From the NCBI GenBank assembly GCA_945882995.1, contig CAMCXE010000013.1, positions 1 to 34,231 of the forward strand: a stretch of DNA of 34,231 nucleotides, given 5' to 3'. This DNA is from Thalassocella blandensis (lineage in GTDB: Bacteria; Pseudomonadota; Gammaproteobacteria; Pseudomonadales; Cellvibrionaceae). Of the stretch, positions 1 to 8,354 are shown one piece after another. The number at the start of each line of letters is the position of its first letter. Within the stretch, counting starts at the first letter, position 1. The notes beneath the pieces are model-generated. The model was not told the DNA's origin and did no database searches. It saw nothing but the letters and a program-made list of their open reading frames with translations. Both the position numbers and the translations under genes were made by a program.

Positions 1-107
1 AACCTAGAAACCTCAGTTGGGCGCCAAAAAGCTGTGTAATCCATTGGTGTGATTAGCAAAAGGGGTTGCGCAGACTTTTGGTGATCCAACTGAGGTTTCT
101 AGGTTAA
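1..107. mobile_element. TTAA-flanked palindromic MITE-like element, copy 1
   Basis: A non-coding element of about 101 bp (3-103) with perfect 18 bp terminal inverted repeats: CCTAGAAACCTCAGTTGG at 3-20 and its reverse complement at 86-103. The pairing continues imperfectly inward (CCAAAAAGCTGTGTAATCC against CCAAAAGTCTGCGCAACCC), so nearly the whole element can fold into one long hairpin. TTAA follows at 104-107, and AA (the end of a possible TTAA) precedes at 1-2, where the window begins. The same element occurs at 21584-21755. It has no ORF, so it is non-autonomous. Its right-hand TTAA contains the stop codon of rpoS. The TTAA flank with CC...GG ends resembles IS1380/piggyBac-type transposition; that family link is recalled, not searched. 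Confidence 0.8.
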
Positions 108-1111
108 ACCACGCCAAATAGGGATTCCGCGCTCAAGCCCTGTTTTTCAAGAATGTCACGTAAACGACGCAAGGCCTCAACCTGAATTTGACGCACACGC
201 TCACGCGTTAAACCAATCTCGCGCCCCACCTCTTCCAGCGTACTGGACTCATGACCGCGCAAACCAAACCGACGCGCTAAAACTTCACGCTGTTTTTCAG
301 TTAGCTCATCAAGCCAGTGATCCAAACTCAGGTTCAGATCACTATCCTCCAGCAGCTCTACAGGATCCGAGACATGGGTATCAGGTACCGTGTCCACAAG
401 TGTCTTGTCCGAGGTCGGACCTATAGGGGCGTCCATGGATGTCACCCGCTCATTCAGACTGAGCATGCGCTCCACATCCGCAACAGGTTTATCTAATAGC
501 GCGGCAATTTCTTCTGCCGAGGGTTCGTGATCCAGCTTCTGCGACAATTCACGTGCTGCGCGCAAATAAACATTTAGCTCTTTAACCACATGTATGGGCA
601 GCCGGATTGTGCGGGTCTGATTCATGATGGCGCGTTCGATGGTCTGACGAATCCACCAAGTTGCGTAGGTCGAGAAACGGAAGCCGCGCTCTGGATCGAA
701 TTTCTCAACCGCCCGAATTAAACCCAAATTGCCCTCTTCGATGAGATCCAATAACGCCAAACCGCGATTGACATAACGGCGCGAAATTTTTACCACCAAG
801 CGCAAATTACTCTCGATCATGCGCTTGCGTGCGGCAGGATCACCTTTAAGTGCCTTGCGCGCAAAAAACACCTCTTCTTCAGCACTTAATAGCGGTGAAA
901 AACCGATTTCATTGAGGTAAAGCTGGGTCGCATCCAGATTTTTTTGGTAGACATCTTCCCCTTCGATAACTCCCGGGCGTGATTTTGGCGCCAATTCAAA
1001 ATCGTCTACGCCATCAACCAAGTCTTCTAAAGTTAGGGAGTCGTCCATATCGCCTCGCAGATGTAGATCATCCGACTTCAGCGCTTCCAATTCAATTTGT
1101 TGGCTAGCCAT
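104..1111 (-). CDS. rpoS: RNA polymerase sigma factor RpoS (sigma-38)
   Basis: Stationary-phase and general-stress sigma factor, 335 aa, of the sigma-70 family group 2. An acidic N-terminal stretch is followed by region 1.2 ([16 protein letters not shown]) and region 2 with the -10-binding segment [17 protein letters not shown]. Region 3 follows, then region 4 with the helix-turn-helix [19 protein letters not shown]. All are close to Pseudomonas RpoS. I chose the ATG at 1111 (MASQQIEL) because GAGGAA lies about 7 nt upstream. A GTG nine codons further up has no ribosome site. nlpD lies directly upstream, the usual neighbour, and in relatives the main rpoS promoter lies inside nlpD. The C-terminus ends LFGVV, slightly longer than the LFQ of Pseudomonas, and the TAA stop is part of the TTAA at the edge of the palindromic element. 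Confidence 0.97.
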   Translation of the reverse strand: MASQQIELEALKSDDLHLRGDMDDSLTLEDLVDGVDDFELAPKSRPGVIEGEDVYQKNLDATQLYLNEIGFSPLLSAEEEVFFARKALKGDPAARKRMIESNLRLVVKISRRYVNRGLALLDLIEEGNLGLIRAVEKFDPERGFRFSTYATWWIRQTIERAIMNQTRTIRLPIHVVKELNVYLRAARELSQKLDHEPSAEEIAALLDKPVADVERMLSLNERVTSMDAPIGPTSDKTLVDTVPDTHVSDPVELLEDSDLNLSLDHWLDELTEKQREVLARRFGLRGHESSTLEEVGREIGLTRERVRQIQVEALRRLRDILEKQGLSAESLFGVV

Positions 1112-1293
1112 GTTGCATTCCTCGTTTGAGGTCGGCACTTTCCGAACTGCGCGCCTCGTAGAGAGAGCAGGATTCAGGGAAATTCCAAACCAGTGTTATG
1201 TGCGCACCTAGGTGAAGGTAACATTATTGGTTGTATTGGTGACTCAACCTAGACTTGGTAATCTTCTTGTCGGCCGTATAAATTTAACTTTAA

Positions 1294-2109
1294 TCAATTT
1301 TTTACGGCACGCCGAGCAGGCAAATGGCGCAACGGATCGACCGGCTGCCCGTCATAGCGGATCTCGAAATGCAGCATTACGCCAGCTCCCACATCACCCA
1401 CTACAGCGATTTTTTGCCCCACTCTTACCTTTTCTCCCTCGCGCACCAAAAGTCGCTGATTATTACCGTAGGCACTTAAGTAATCGCCGGCGTGCTTGAG
1501 GATGATCAAGTTACCGTAATCTCTTAAGCCGGAGCCGGCATAAACCACCGATCCGTCCGATGCTGCAACCACAGGCTCGCCTAATTTCGACTGAATATCA
1601 ATACCCTTATTTAATCCCTTTCTAGACAAATACGAACCCACTACTTGGCCATCAAGCGGCCAAACCCATGAAACCTTTTTAATACTTTTATCAGACTCGA
1701 CAGCATTATTTGCACCGTCATAATCATTTTTTAAACAGCACGCAGGTCGTCCACCAGCCCGCACCAACTCAACGGGGCGAGGCGCCGAGGCGCGTAAACG
1801 CAGCTGCTGCCCAACCGAAATTTTGGCATCATCCCCCAGGCGGTTCATCGCCTGAAGCCGCGCAACTACAAGACCGTATCGCCAAGCGATACTGTATAGC
1901 GTGTCGCCCTTCTGCACTTTATACCAGACCGGAAAATCGGCACCCACAACAGGTGATACACGCCCATTCGACGGGTTAAGATCCGAAACGGGCGCAGACC
2001 TTGACGCTTGAAAACCACAGCCATAACTTGATAAGGCGAAAACAATAACGAACAACCACGCCCGAGCTATTAGGTCTAAACGGATCCAAAACAGTATAAA
2101 CGGTCTCAT
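1294..2109 (-). CDS. nlpD: NlpD-type LysM/M23 lipoprotein, amidase activator
   Basis: 271 aa envelope protein. A hydrophobic N-terminal segment ends in SSYGC, a weak lipobox with Cys near residue 31. A LysM peptidoglycan-binding domain follows at about 60-107 (VWYKVQKGDTLYSIAWRYG). A C-terminal M23/LytM domain spans about 145-262. The LytM domain is degenerate: the first zinc ligand position reads NKGID instead of an H-containing motif, and the HxH motif reads LHFE. This is normal for NlpD, which activates the cell-wall amidase AmiC at the septum instead of cutting peptidoglycan itself. Residues 30-60 and 110-145 are low-similarity linkers. The gene precedes rpoS, as in most gammaproteobacteria, and may carry its promoter. 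The start codon has no clear Shine-Dalgarno, so the exact N-terminus is uncertain. Confidence 0.9.
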   Translation of the reverse strand: MRPFILFWIRLDLIARAWLFVIVFALSSYGCGFQASRSAPVSDLNPSNGRVSPVVGADFPVWYKVQKGDTLYSIAWRYGLVVARLQAMNRLGDDAKISVGQQLRLRASAPRPVELVRAGGRPACCLKNDYDGANNAVESDKSIKKVSWVWPLDGQVVGSYLSRKGLNKGIDIQSKLGEPVVAASDGSVVYAGSGLRDYGNLIILKHAGDYLSAYGNNQRLLVREGEKVRVGQKIAVVGDVGAGVMLHFEIRYDGQPVDPLRHLPARRAVKN

Positions 2110-2342
2110 AAGAACACAATAACCGCGGGTTTGATAGATAAAACACCCAGCAAAACAGCCATATAAATTCCAAAAAAATCTATTAAAAATGGGGATATTT
2201 TTAACAACTAATGAAAAGTAACCAGAAAATTTATTAGATTAAGGCCAAAAACTCATACTAAAACTAATCGCAAAGATTATCAGCCTGAAACATTGGCATT
2301 AGGATTTAACCTACCTTAACACACAAAAATCATACTTTTTAA
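2110..2342. other. AT-rich intergenic gap where surE-pcm would be expected
   Basis: 233 bp between truD and nlpD, visibly much richer in A+T than its surroundings, with no convincing ORF. It probably holds the nlpD promoter, but many AT-rich hexamers compete and I cannot choose one. In Pseudomonas surE and pcm occupy this place. Confidence 0.6.
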
Positions 2343-3320
2343 CTAGCCATCAAGCGAGCCCGCGTGACTTTTGATCGACCTATCGGTTACGCAGGCGAGC
2401 TCACGCAACACCGCCGTAGCGTACTCACCGGCCCCCAACGTGAAGCGAAGTAATACACCCGCGTCATCAAGCTCCCATTCAAAACCCGCCAGATCTAGCC
2501 ATAACTTGCGCCGCTCTTGACTCAAACCACAATGCTCAAGGCCGTTCAGAATATTGGCCAAGCCATCTAAGCAGGACAACTCCCATTCGGCCTGATCACC
2601 CGTCAAGTGGCCGCGCCCCCACAGCGGCCCACTCATCGATGTAATGTCGCCAATCGCGGCACAGAGTATTCGCTCATGAAGCACGCGATTAAACACAAAG
2701 GAGCGCATGGCGGACATCCATATGGAGCGATTGGACTTGGGATTAATCGCGCGCATATCAGCCAGCCAGGCGGCGGCCCCAGCAAGATTTTGTCGACCAT
2801 GGCCAAAACGTTGCTCGCCAAAATAGTTCGGCACACCCAGCGCCTGCACTAGCCTTAGTCGACCCTCCATTTCCTCTGGGGTAAGCGTCAGGTTGCGTAG
2901 GCGTATCGCAAACCGGTTGGCCGCATGATCACCCCGTCGCAATTTTTTTGAACCTCGCGTCACCTGCAGGATGGCGACATCGTCCCCCACAAAAGCCGCT
3001 AAATCCTCCCAGGGTTTCACTTCCCCCTTGGGCTTGTAGATGCTAAACCACTGGGTGGTTTTCGCATGCCGATCCTTCATACCGCAAAAGCCAACATCCA
3101 CCAACTTGACCTCCGCGAAACGCGCCAGCTGTTTCGCCAGCCATTCGGTGTTTACGCCGCGCTTTTGAATGTGTAAATAAATATGCTCGCCCACACCTTC
3201 TGGCGCAAACCCCAAGTCCTCGTCGACCACAAAATCATCCCATTCCACACGAAAATCGGCCCGCGCTTCGGGACGACCGTGGGCATACGCAAATTCAAGC
3301 TCAAACACTTTTAGATCCAT
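2343..3320 (-). CDS. truD: tRNA pseudouridine(13) synthase TruD
   Basis: Converts U13 of glutamate tRNA to pseudouridine in the cytoplasm. 325 aa, slightly short for the family (about 340-350). The signature GMKDRHAKTTQWFS is present, with the catalytic Asp at about residue 83. The family's C-terminal FTLGAGEYATAVLREL is also seen. The TRUD insertion domain lies between about 150 and 300. The ATG at 3320 has only a weak GGCGG upstream. The reading frame begins 11 nt after the T-tract of a strong terminator, which leaves almost no room for its own promoter. In Pseudomonas truD directly follows ispF; here the DUF1592/DUF1552 pair lies between them. Confidence 0.95.
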   Translation of the reverse strand: MDLKVFELEFAYAHGRPEARADFRVEWDDFVVDEDLGFAPEGVGEHIYLHIQKRGVNTEWLAKQLARFAEVKLVDVGFCGMKDRHAKTTQWFSIYKPKGEVKPWEDLAAFVGDDVAILQVTRGSKKLRRGDHAANRFAIRLRNLTLTPEEMEGRLRLVQALGVPNYFGEQRFGHGRQNLAGAAAWLADMRAINPKSNRSIWMSAMRSFVFNRVLHERILCAAIGDITSMSGPLWGRGHLTGDQAEWELSCLDGLANILNGLEHCGLSQERRKLWLDLAGFEWELDDAGVLLRFTLGAGEYATAVLRELACVTDRSIKSHAGSLDG

Positions 3321-3331
3321 TGTTAACCGCC

Positions 3332-3366
3332 AAAAAAAAAGCCATGGCGGATTGCACCATGGCTTT
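3332..3366 (-). terminator. Rho-independent terminator of the DUF1552 operon
   Basis: Read on minus: AAAGCCATGG, a 9 nt loop, CCATGGCTTT, then an unbroken run of T (A run at 3332-3340 on plus). The stem is perfect (GCCATGG at 3341-3347 and CCATGGC at 3357-3363). It sits 26 nt after the DUF1552 stop codon and ends 11 nt before the truD start. Confidence 0.85.
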
Positions 3367-3391
3367 CGTAAGTACTGCTTAGAGTGAAGGC

Positions 3392-4645
3392 TTACCAGAT
3401 GCCCTGCATGGGGCCTGTAGCCAAACCGAACTTAGTGATGGTGTTGTAGCCGGCTTTCTGCGCAATGACCGTTAACAAATCGCCGTGACTTGCGCCCGTG
3501 CCACCGTTCCGGAAATCTAGCGCACGATTACCCACCAAGCCGGTGTTTCTACCGCCGGCCAAAACAAATGGAATACGGTAGTGATCATGCGCATTGGAGT
3601 GCCCCAGTTCGGATACCAACAACACAATGGTATTGTCTAGCAGCGTGCCTGCGCCATCGGGTGTTTTTGCCATTTTATCTATAAGATTGGCAATCTCGCC
3701 CATAAACCAAACCTTGCTGGGCGTGAAGGCATTGTCCGTATGCGAGGCGTCGTGATCGCCTACGCCATGACCCGGGACCTTCACTTGAGAAACCGGATGG
3801 GAATACATAAACGAAACATTGCGTACCAAATCACAGGCCAAGGCCTGCACCAGCACATCCTGCTGGGCCGCCGACAACTCGGCAACTTTGGCGAGGTTGT
3901 TGCCATCGGTGGGCAGGGCGCCGTAAAAATTGGTCGGCGCTACACAGCTGGCACCCGTGCCCGCGCCAGCACCTAAGGCCGTTACCCGTTGTTGGAGAAT
4001 CGAAAAGGACTGGGCATGCTGGTCTAAGCGGTCTTTTTCTACGGCCCCTAATTGGGTGCGCAACCGGGTTAAATCTTTGTTCACATTATCCAGCACGCGC
4101 AGCTGATCCGCGTTGGAGTTACCACCGCCACCGCCGCCGCCAGAAAACAAGGTTTTAACCGCTTGCTGCGGACTGTTTTCGTAAGGTAGACGAGTGGTGC
4201 CATTGAAGCTGATCGACTTATCTGAATAGAAACTGGCCGTAACACCCAGCTGCAGCGATTTAAACAGCGTTGGGCTTAAGCCGCCCAACACCACCTCGAT
4301 GGACGACGAGGTAGCCGCTCCGCCAGGCGCGTTATTGGCAGTTAGCACCTTGCCGGAGCCCCCTTCATGGGTGTCGCCGGTACCCACCAACCTAATGCCA
4401 TCCAAAAAAGTGCAATATTGCTTGACCTTAGCAAGCGGCATGGTCTGCGCTCGCAAGGTTGGGTTTACCCCCGCCGCCGGATGAAATTCATTCGGGGTGC
4501 AACCATTGGGGTGATAGATGAATAGCGTACGGATGGGGCGTGCTGCCTCGGCAGCCATAGCGTTGCGCGCCAGCAAAGCCGACAGCGGTAATGCTGTGCT
4601 TAGTGGGGCGGCCATAATCCCCTGAATTATTGAGCGTCGTTTCAT
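3392..4645 (-). CDS. DUF1552 family secreted protein with Tat-like signal
   Basis: 417 aa exported protein of the DUF1552 family; no member has a function I can name with confidence. The N-terminus MKRRSIIQG, a hydrophobic stretch and an AMA-AEA cleavage site near residue 32 look like a twin-arginine signal, so it probably folds before export. His/Asp-rich clusters (PGHGVGDHDASH, about 290; SELGHSNAHDHYR, about 345; GASHGD, about 388) are arranged as in the related DUF1501/sulfatase-like alkaline-phosphatase superfamily and could bind metal; this is inference. A Gly/Asn spacer (GGGGGGGN, about 170) interrupts the protein. Start: ATG at 4645 has AGAAGG 9 nt upstream; ATG at 4651 is possible but too close to it. 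It follows the DUF1592 gene by about 14 nt, so the two are co-transcribed, and it ends at a strong terminator. Confidence 0.88.
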   Translation of the reverse strand: MKRRSIIQGIMAAPLSTALPLSALLARNAMAAEAARPIRTLFIYHPNGCTPNEFHPAAGVNPTLRAQTMPLAKVKQYCTFLDGIRLVGTGDTHEGGSGKVLTANNAPGGAATSSSIEVVLGGLSPTLFKSLQLGVTASFYSDKSISFNGTTRLPYENSPQQAVKTLFSGGGGGGGNSNADQLRVLDNVNKDLTRLRTQLGAVEKDRLDQHAQSFSILQQRVTALGAGAGTGASCVAPTNFYGALPTDGNNLAKVAELSAAQQDVLVQALACDLVRNVSFMYSHPVSQVKVPGHGVGDHDASHTDNAFTPSKVWFMGEIANLIDKMAKTPDGAGTLLDNTIVLLVSELGHSNAHDHYRIPFVLAGGRNTGLVGNRALDFRNGGTGASHGDLLTVIAQKAGYNTITKFGLATGPMQGIW

Positions 4646-4659
4646 TGTCATTGCCCTTC

Positions 4660-7530
4660 TTAGTTGCGCTTAAGGAAGGATTCGGACGATACCGCTTCCA
4701 ACCAAAGTTCGTTAATGGTGTAGGCCTTGCTGCCCCAGCGAGATGCGACGTTTTGCACCACGCAATGGTCAGGCTCTTTGGCGCCACTCAAATACATTTC
4801 GAATTGCTGAGCGAAGCAGGCGCGCGCCGAAGTGGCGCCAGCAATTATGCCGGCCAATTCCTGAGTGCCGAAATAATCCTTAGAATCCGGATCAGTACGA
4901 TTAACTAGGCCGCTTAGGGTGCCGGAGTCATCGACAAACACCCCGCTTTCCGTGGTGCGGTAGGCGCCGATGGCGTCGTATCGCTCAAAGGAAAAACCGA
5001 TAGGGTCTATGTATTTGTGGCAACTCTGGCAACTCGCAACCGATGTATGTGCGGCAAAACGTTCCCGAGTGGGCTTACTAGGATCCAAGGCAACCGGAGG
5101 AATTTCCAAGCCAGGCGGCGGTGGCGGCAACTCTTGGCACAATAAACGCTCCCGCACAAACTTGCCGCGACGAATCGGTGAGGTTTGTGCCGACTGCGCA
5201 TGGCTCGCCAATACGGCGCCTAAATCCAATACGCCGCCGCGTTGCGCCCCGGCCGGCATTCTCGCAAAGGTCGCCGTGCCGCCGCCTAAACCATAAAATT
5301 GCGCTAATACATTGTTGGCGTAGGTGTAATCCGCCAACAAGAGGTCACTGAATTTACTGGTGCCATTGAAGAATAGGTCCTGAATAAACATATCGAATTC
5401 GGTATCCAAGGCCGCACGCACATTGCTGGTGAGGGTTGGGAAAGCATTGATATCTTTATTAATGGTGAGCATAGATTCAGCCCCCAACCATTGCCGTGCG
5501 AAATAGATTAACTGCTTTCTGGCCTTAGCATTCGCCAACAAACGGGTAACCTGCGCACGCAACTGGGCGGTAGTGCTTAATTGGTTCATAGCCGCCGCGG
5601 TTAGCAAGGCTGCATCGGGCGTACTGCCCCAGAAGGTGTAGGCCAACAAGCTTGCCGTTTCGTAGGGAGTCAAGGTGCCGTTAACGCCTATTTCTGAACG
5701 ATAGAGGAAGTGAGGCGAAGCCAACATGCCGCGAATCACAAATCGGGTACCTTGGGCGGCGTCTGTTCCATACATAAAGAGATCAATATAGTCGGCCTTT
5801 TCTAGCGCCGTCAGCGGCCTGCGGAACGCCTTGAGGCCGAAGGCATCAACAATGGTGCCGGCACAAACCGTAGTTTTTTGATTGCAGGTGTTGATGCCGG
5901 TAAGGCTCACGGTATCCGCTAATATACCTGCGGCATCCCAATACTTGCTCATATGTGTTTCGCTGACAGCGGCGGCCTTCGCGTTATTGTCATAACCCGC
6001 CACAATACCGGCAATAGGCAGGTTGCCCGCTAGCGTAGAATTGATACCAAACAAGTCATTAACGGTGTTGCCGTATTCTTTGGCAGTGAGTAGGCGCAAC
6101 TGCTTGGGCAGCGCCGCTTCTACTTGACCACAAGCCGTGGAAGGGGTGAAATTTAAGATAATAAAATCTTCAATCGCCGCTGCACAATTGGCATCACAAA
6201 CCACGCCATATTCACTGACCATGTCTGGGATTTTAGTGGTGGCCACATAAGGCTTGCTATAAGCCTCTTTGTTTAATGCGGGAAAGTTAGGTGCTTTACC
6301 TTCACCATTAACACCATGACATCTAGCGCACTGAGCGCCATACAACGCCTTACCATCCAAACCACCGGAACTACTTGAGCTACCGGAAGAGGAGGATGAA
6401 GAGGAGCCACCACCCGTTTTTAAGCTATTCAAAAAAGCCGCAACGTCAGCCGCGCAGCCATCAATACAGGCCGGCATGGTTCTTCGACTCATCACCTCGT
6501 GAATGTATTTGGGTAGGCTTGCTCGAGCCGCAGCCACCTTGAAATTGTTAACGTCGAAATTGATGTGCGCGGAGGTTTCGTGGCAACCAGAACACCGTTC
6601 GCTATACAGCTGCTCACCACGCGCCGCATTGCCAACTACAGACCAACCAGCGCCGGAAGAGCTAGACGAGATTGACGATGAGGAACGGCTGGACGACGAG
6701 CGGCTAGATGATGAACTGCTCGATGAGTACCTAGAACTACTTGAACTACTTGAACTACCACCGGCCGCACCGCGCACCACTATGCCGGATAAGGTCGCAT
6801 TGTTCACCGACGCCGAAAAGTTCAGGGTTAACTTGCCATCAGTTACCACAATGTTTTTAAAGGTGAGGTCTGCAGCCGTATTTCGACCATAAGTGGAAAA
6901 CAAGTCGATATTGTTGACTACCGTTACGCCCTCAATGGCCACGCTCATTCTGCGCATGCCAATGCTTGTCGCCCATTGCTCATTAAGATTGAGAGTTACA
7001 TCAAAGGAACCGTTAGTGACCGGCAGGTCATAGGTGAACGACCCGTACCGCTGACTTTGATAGAGAGGGTCATCGTCTGTGCCGTTAATGGCATCGGTAG
7101 TGTTAGCCGTGGCGTTTGTGACACCTTGGGCGCTAGTTAACAAATTGGCAGCAGGCACAGAGTACTGAATACCCGACAAGGTTTTATAGGCATTCCCAGC
7201 CGCACGAAGTGCGTAGAGAATCACACTACCCGAACTGGAGGAGGCTGACGCACTGGAAATAGCGGTAGAGCTACTGAAGCTGCTCGAGCTAGAAGAGCTG
7301 CTCGAGCGAATAGCGCTAGAAGAACTGCTCGAGCGAATAGCGCTAGAAGAGCTGCTGGACGTTGAAGGGCTACTTGAACTGCCCTCTCCCTCCAAGCCAG
7401 GGCCGCCGCAGTTTGCTAGCACCAAGGCCAACAAACTTGACGTGCCCACCGCCTTTAGGGCCGATAGCAGTGAAGCCGGCTTACGCGCTACTCCACGGCA
7501 GGCGTCTGAACGACTTACATGTAATTTCAT
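4660..7530 (-). CDS. Three-heme DUF1592/1588/1585 poly-Ser lipoprotein with malectin-like domain
   Basis: 956 aa predicted outer-membrane lipoprotein. In order: signal with lipobox-like LANC (Cys41; Asn at -1 is unusual); poly-Ser linker 50-101; malectin/CBM-like beta domain 103-252; poly-Ser linker 259-293; cytochrome c domain with CSGCH (313-317); short Ser linker; second cytochrome c with CARCH (401-405). A C-terminal half of DUF1587 (about 432-500), DUF1595 (FRRPLTALE, about 560), DUF1592 (about 600-740), DUF1588 with CQSCH (834-838) followed by DPIGFSFERYDAIG, and DUF1585 comes after. Both cytochrome domains carry an extra CxxxC (CIDGC, CDANC), probably a disulfide. DUF1592 proteins usually pair with a DUF1552 or DUF1501 partner, as here. 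The reaction is unknown. The malectin-like domain suggests carbohydrate binding and the hemes suggest redox chemistry; both are inferences. Start: ATG at 7530, preferred over an upstream TTG; GTG at 7539 is also possible. Confidence 0.9.
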   Translation of the reverse strand: MKLHVSRSDACRGVARKPASLLSALKAVGTSSLLALVLANCGGPGLEGEGSSSSPSTSSSSSSAIRSSSSSSAIRSSSSSSSSSFSSSTAISSASASSSSGSVILYALRAAGNAYKTLSGIQYSVPAANLLTSAQGVTNATANTTDAINGTDDDPLYQSQRYGSFTYDLPVTNGSFDVTLNLNEQWATSIGMRRMSVAIEGVTVVNNIDLFSTYGRNTAADLTFKNIVVTDGKLTLNFSASVNNATLSGIVVRGAAGGSSSSSSSSRYSSSSSSSSRSSSSRSSSSISSSSSGAGWSVVGNAARGEQLYSERCSGCHETSAHINFDVNNFKVAAARASLPKYIHEVMSRRTMPACIDGCAADVAAFLNSLKTGGGSSSSSSSGSSSSSGGLDGKALYGAQCARCHGVNGEGKAPNFPALNKEAYSKPYVATTKIPDMVSEYGVVCDANCAAAIEDFIILNFTPSTACGQVEAALPKQLRLLTAKEYGNTVNDLFGINSTLAGNLPIAGIVAGYDNNAKAAAVSETHMSKYWDAAGILADTVSLTGINTCNQKTTVCAGTIVDAFGLKAFRRPLTALEKADYIDLFMYGTDAAQGTRFVIRGMLASPHFLYRSEIGVNGTLTPYETASLLAYTFWGSTPDAALLTAAAMNQLSTTAQLRAQVTRLLANAKARKQLIYFARQWLGAESMLTINKDINAFPTLTSNVRAALDTEFDMFIQDLFFNGTSKFSDLLLADYTYANNVLAQFYGLGGGTATFARMPAGAQRGGVLDLGAVLASHAQSAQTSPIRRGKFVRERLLCQELPPPPPGLEIPPVALDPSKPTRERFAAHTSVASCQSCHKYIDPIGFSFERYDAIGAYRTTESGVFVDDSGTLSGLVNRTDPDSKDYFGTQELAGIIAGATSARACFAQQFEMYLSGAKEPDHCVVQNVASRWGSKAYTINELWLEAVSSESFLKRN
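7298..7351. repeat. 27 bp in-frame tandem repeat in poly-Ser linker
   Basis: Two nearly identical 27 bp units (7298-7324 and 7325-7351), each encoding SSSSSSAIR on minus. The unit length is a multiple of three, so copy-number changes would alter the linker length without a frameshift. Confidence 0.8.
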
Positions 7531-7874
7531 AATATCCACGTCTTCTTCCCCTTGAGCCAAGGCTCAAACCGGTGATTAGTTAATTATTTAATGCATAACG
7601 CAAAAGCTAACTTCTTTTCCAAGTGCCATTGTGCTGCAAAACCCGACGATCGTGGAATAGAGTTTGTCACACTTAATTAAAAATCTAGGTAGCACTTTGC
7701 GCATTTGCTAACTGGCGCTCAAAATAACGCTTTCGACCTTGCTTCAAGCAACCGGAATATTTCTTCAAAACAATTTGGTTAGGCCCTCTTTGAGGCGGCG
7801 GCTGCAAATGCGGGGCAATTGGGCGAAGTGCCCACCTATGCGGACAAGCCATCTCCCATGGGGTGCGGCGCCGC
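7531..7874. other. Intergenic region upstream of the DUF1592 operon
   Basis: 344 bp between the end of ispF and the DUF1592 lipoprotein gene, both on minus. It must hold the end of the ispF transcript and probably the promoter of the DUF1592/DUF1552 operon. An AT-rich part (7575-7600 and 7672-7690) lies on the promoter side. I see short hairpins (GGGCGAAGTGCCC near 7822) but no clear terminator and no unambiguous -35/-10 pair. No convincing ORF. Confidence 0.5.
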
Positions 7875-8354
7875 TCAAATCCCCTGCAGTAGCACTACGG
7901 CAAAACAGGCGATACCCTCACCGCGCCCAGCGAAGCCCAGGTGTTCTGTAGTGGTTGCTTTGACATTAATGCAGGTCACATCAACGCCTAAATCCTCAGC
8001 AATGTTAGCGTTCATCCGAGGAATATAGGTTGCCATACGCGGCCGCTGTGCGACGATAGTGAGATCCGCATTGCCCAGCTGCCAGCCTTGGGCGCGCACT
8101 TTGGCATTCACCATGCGCAGCAAGGCCCGGCTATCGGCGTTGGCGTATTGTGGGTCCGAATCTGGGAAATGGCGGCCTATGTCACCCAATGCCGCCGCCC
8201 CCAACAGCGCATCACATAAGGCATGCAGCAGCACATCACCGTCAGAGTGAGCCACCAAGCCACGCTCAAACGGAATAACCACGCCACCCAAGACAAATTT
8301 TTCACCTGGCCCAAAGGCGTGTACATCAAAGCCCTGTCCAATACGCAGTGTCAT
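7875..8354 (-). CDS. ispF: 2-C-methyl-D-erythritol 2,4-cyclodiphosphate synthase
   Basis: Fifth step of the MEP isoprenoid pathway: cyclises the CDP-methylerythritol 2-phosphate intermediate to the 2,4-cyclodiphosphate, releasing CMP. 159 aa, full length for the trimeric zinc enzyme. The N-terminal GQGFDVHAF supplies Asp/His metal ligands. [19 protein letters not shown] and [10 protein letters not shown] follow, and the C-terminal [19 protein letters not shown] is the nucleotide-side signature. The start is ATG at 8354, which overlaps the ispD TGA stop as ATGA. This 4 nt overlap points to translational coupling with ispD. In Pseudomonas truD follows; here it is displaced by the DUF1592 unit. 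Confidence 0.97.
   Translation of the reverse strand: MTLRIGQGFDVHAFGPGEKFVLGGVVIPFERGLVAHSDGDVLLHALCDALLGAAALGDIGRHFPDSDPQYANADSRALLRMVNAKVRAQGWQLGNADLTIVAQRPRMATYIPRMNANIAEDLGVDVTCINVKATTTEHLGFAGRGEGIACFAVVLLQGI

Noticed and set aside
1238-1256. CAACCTAGACTTGG as a remnant of the TTAA-flanked element
   Set aside because: Only a few bases match the terminal repeat, and no partner end is nearby.
6503-6892. Plus-strand ORF with acidic repeats
   Set aside because: Shadow of the second poly-Ser linker in the DUF1592 lipoprotein.
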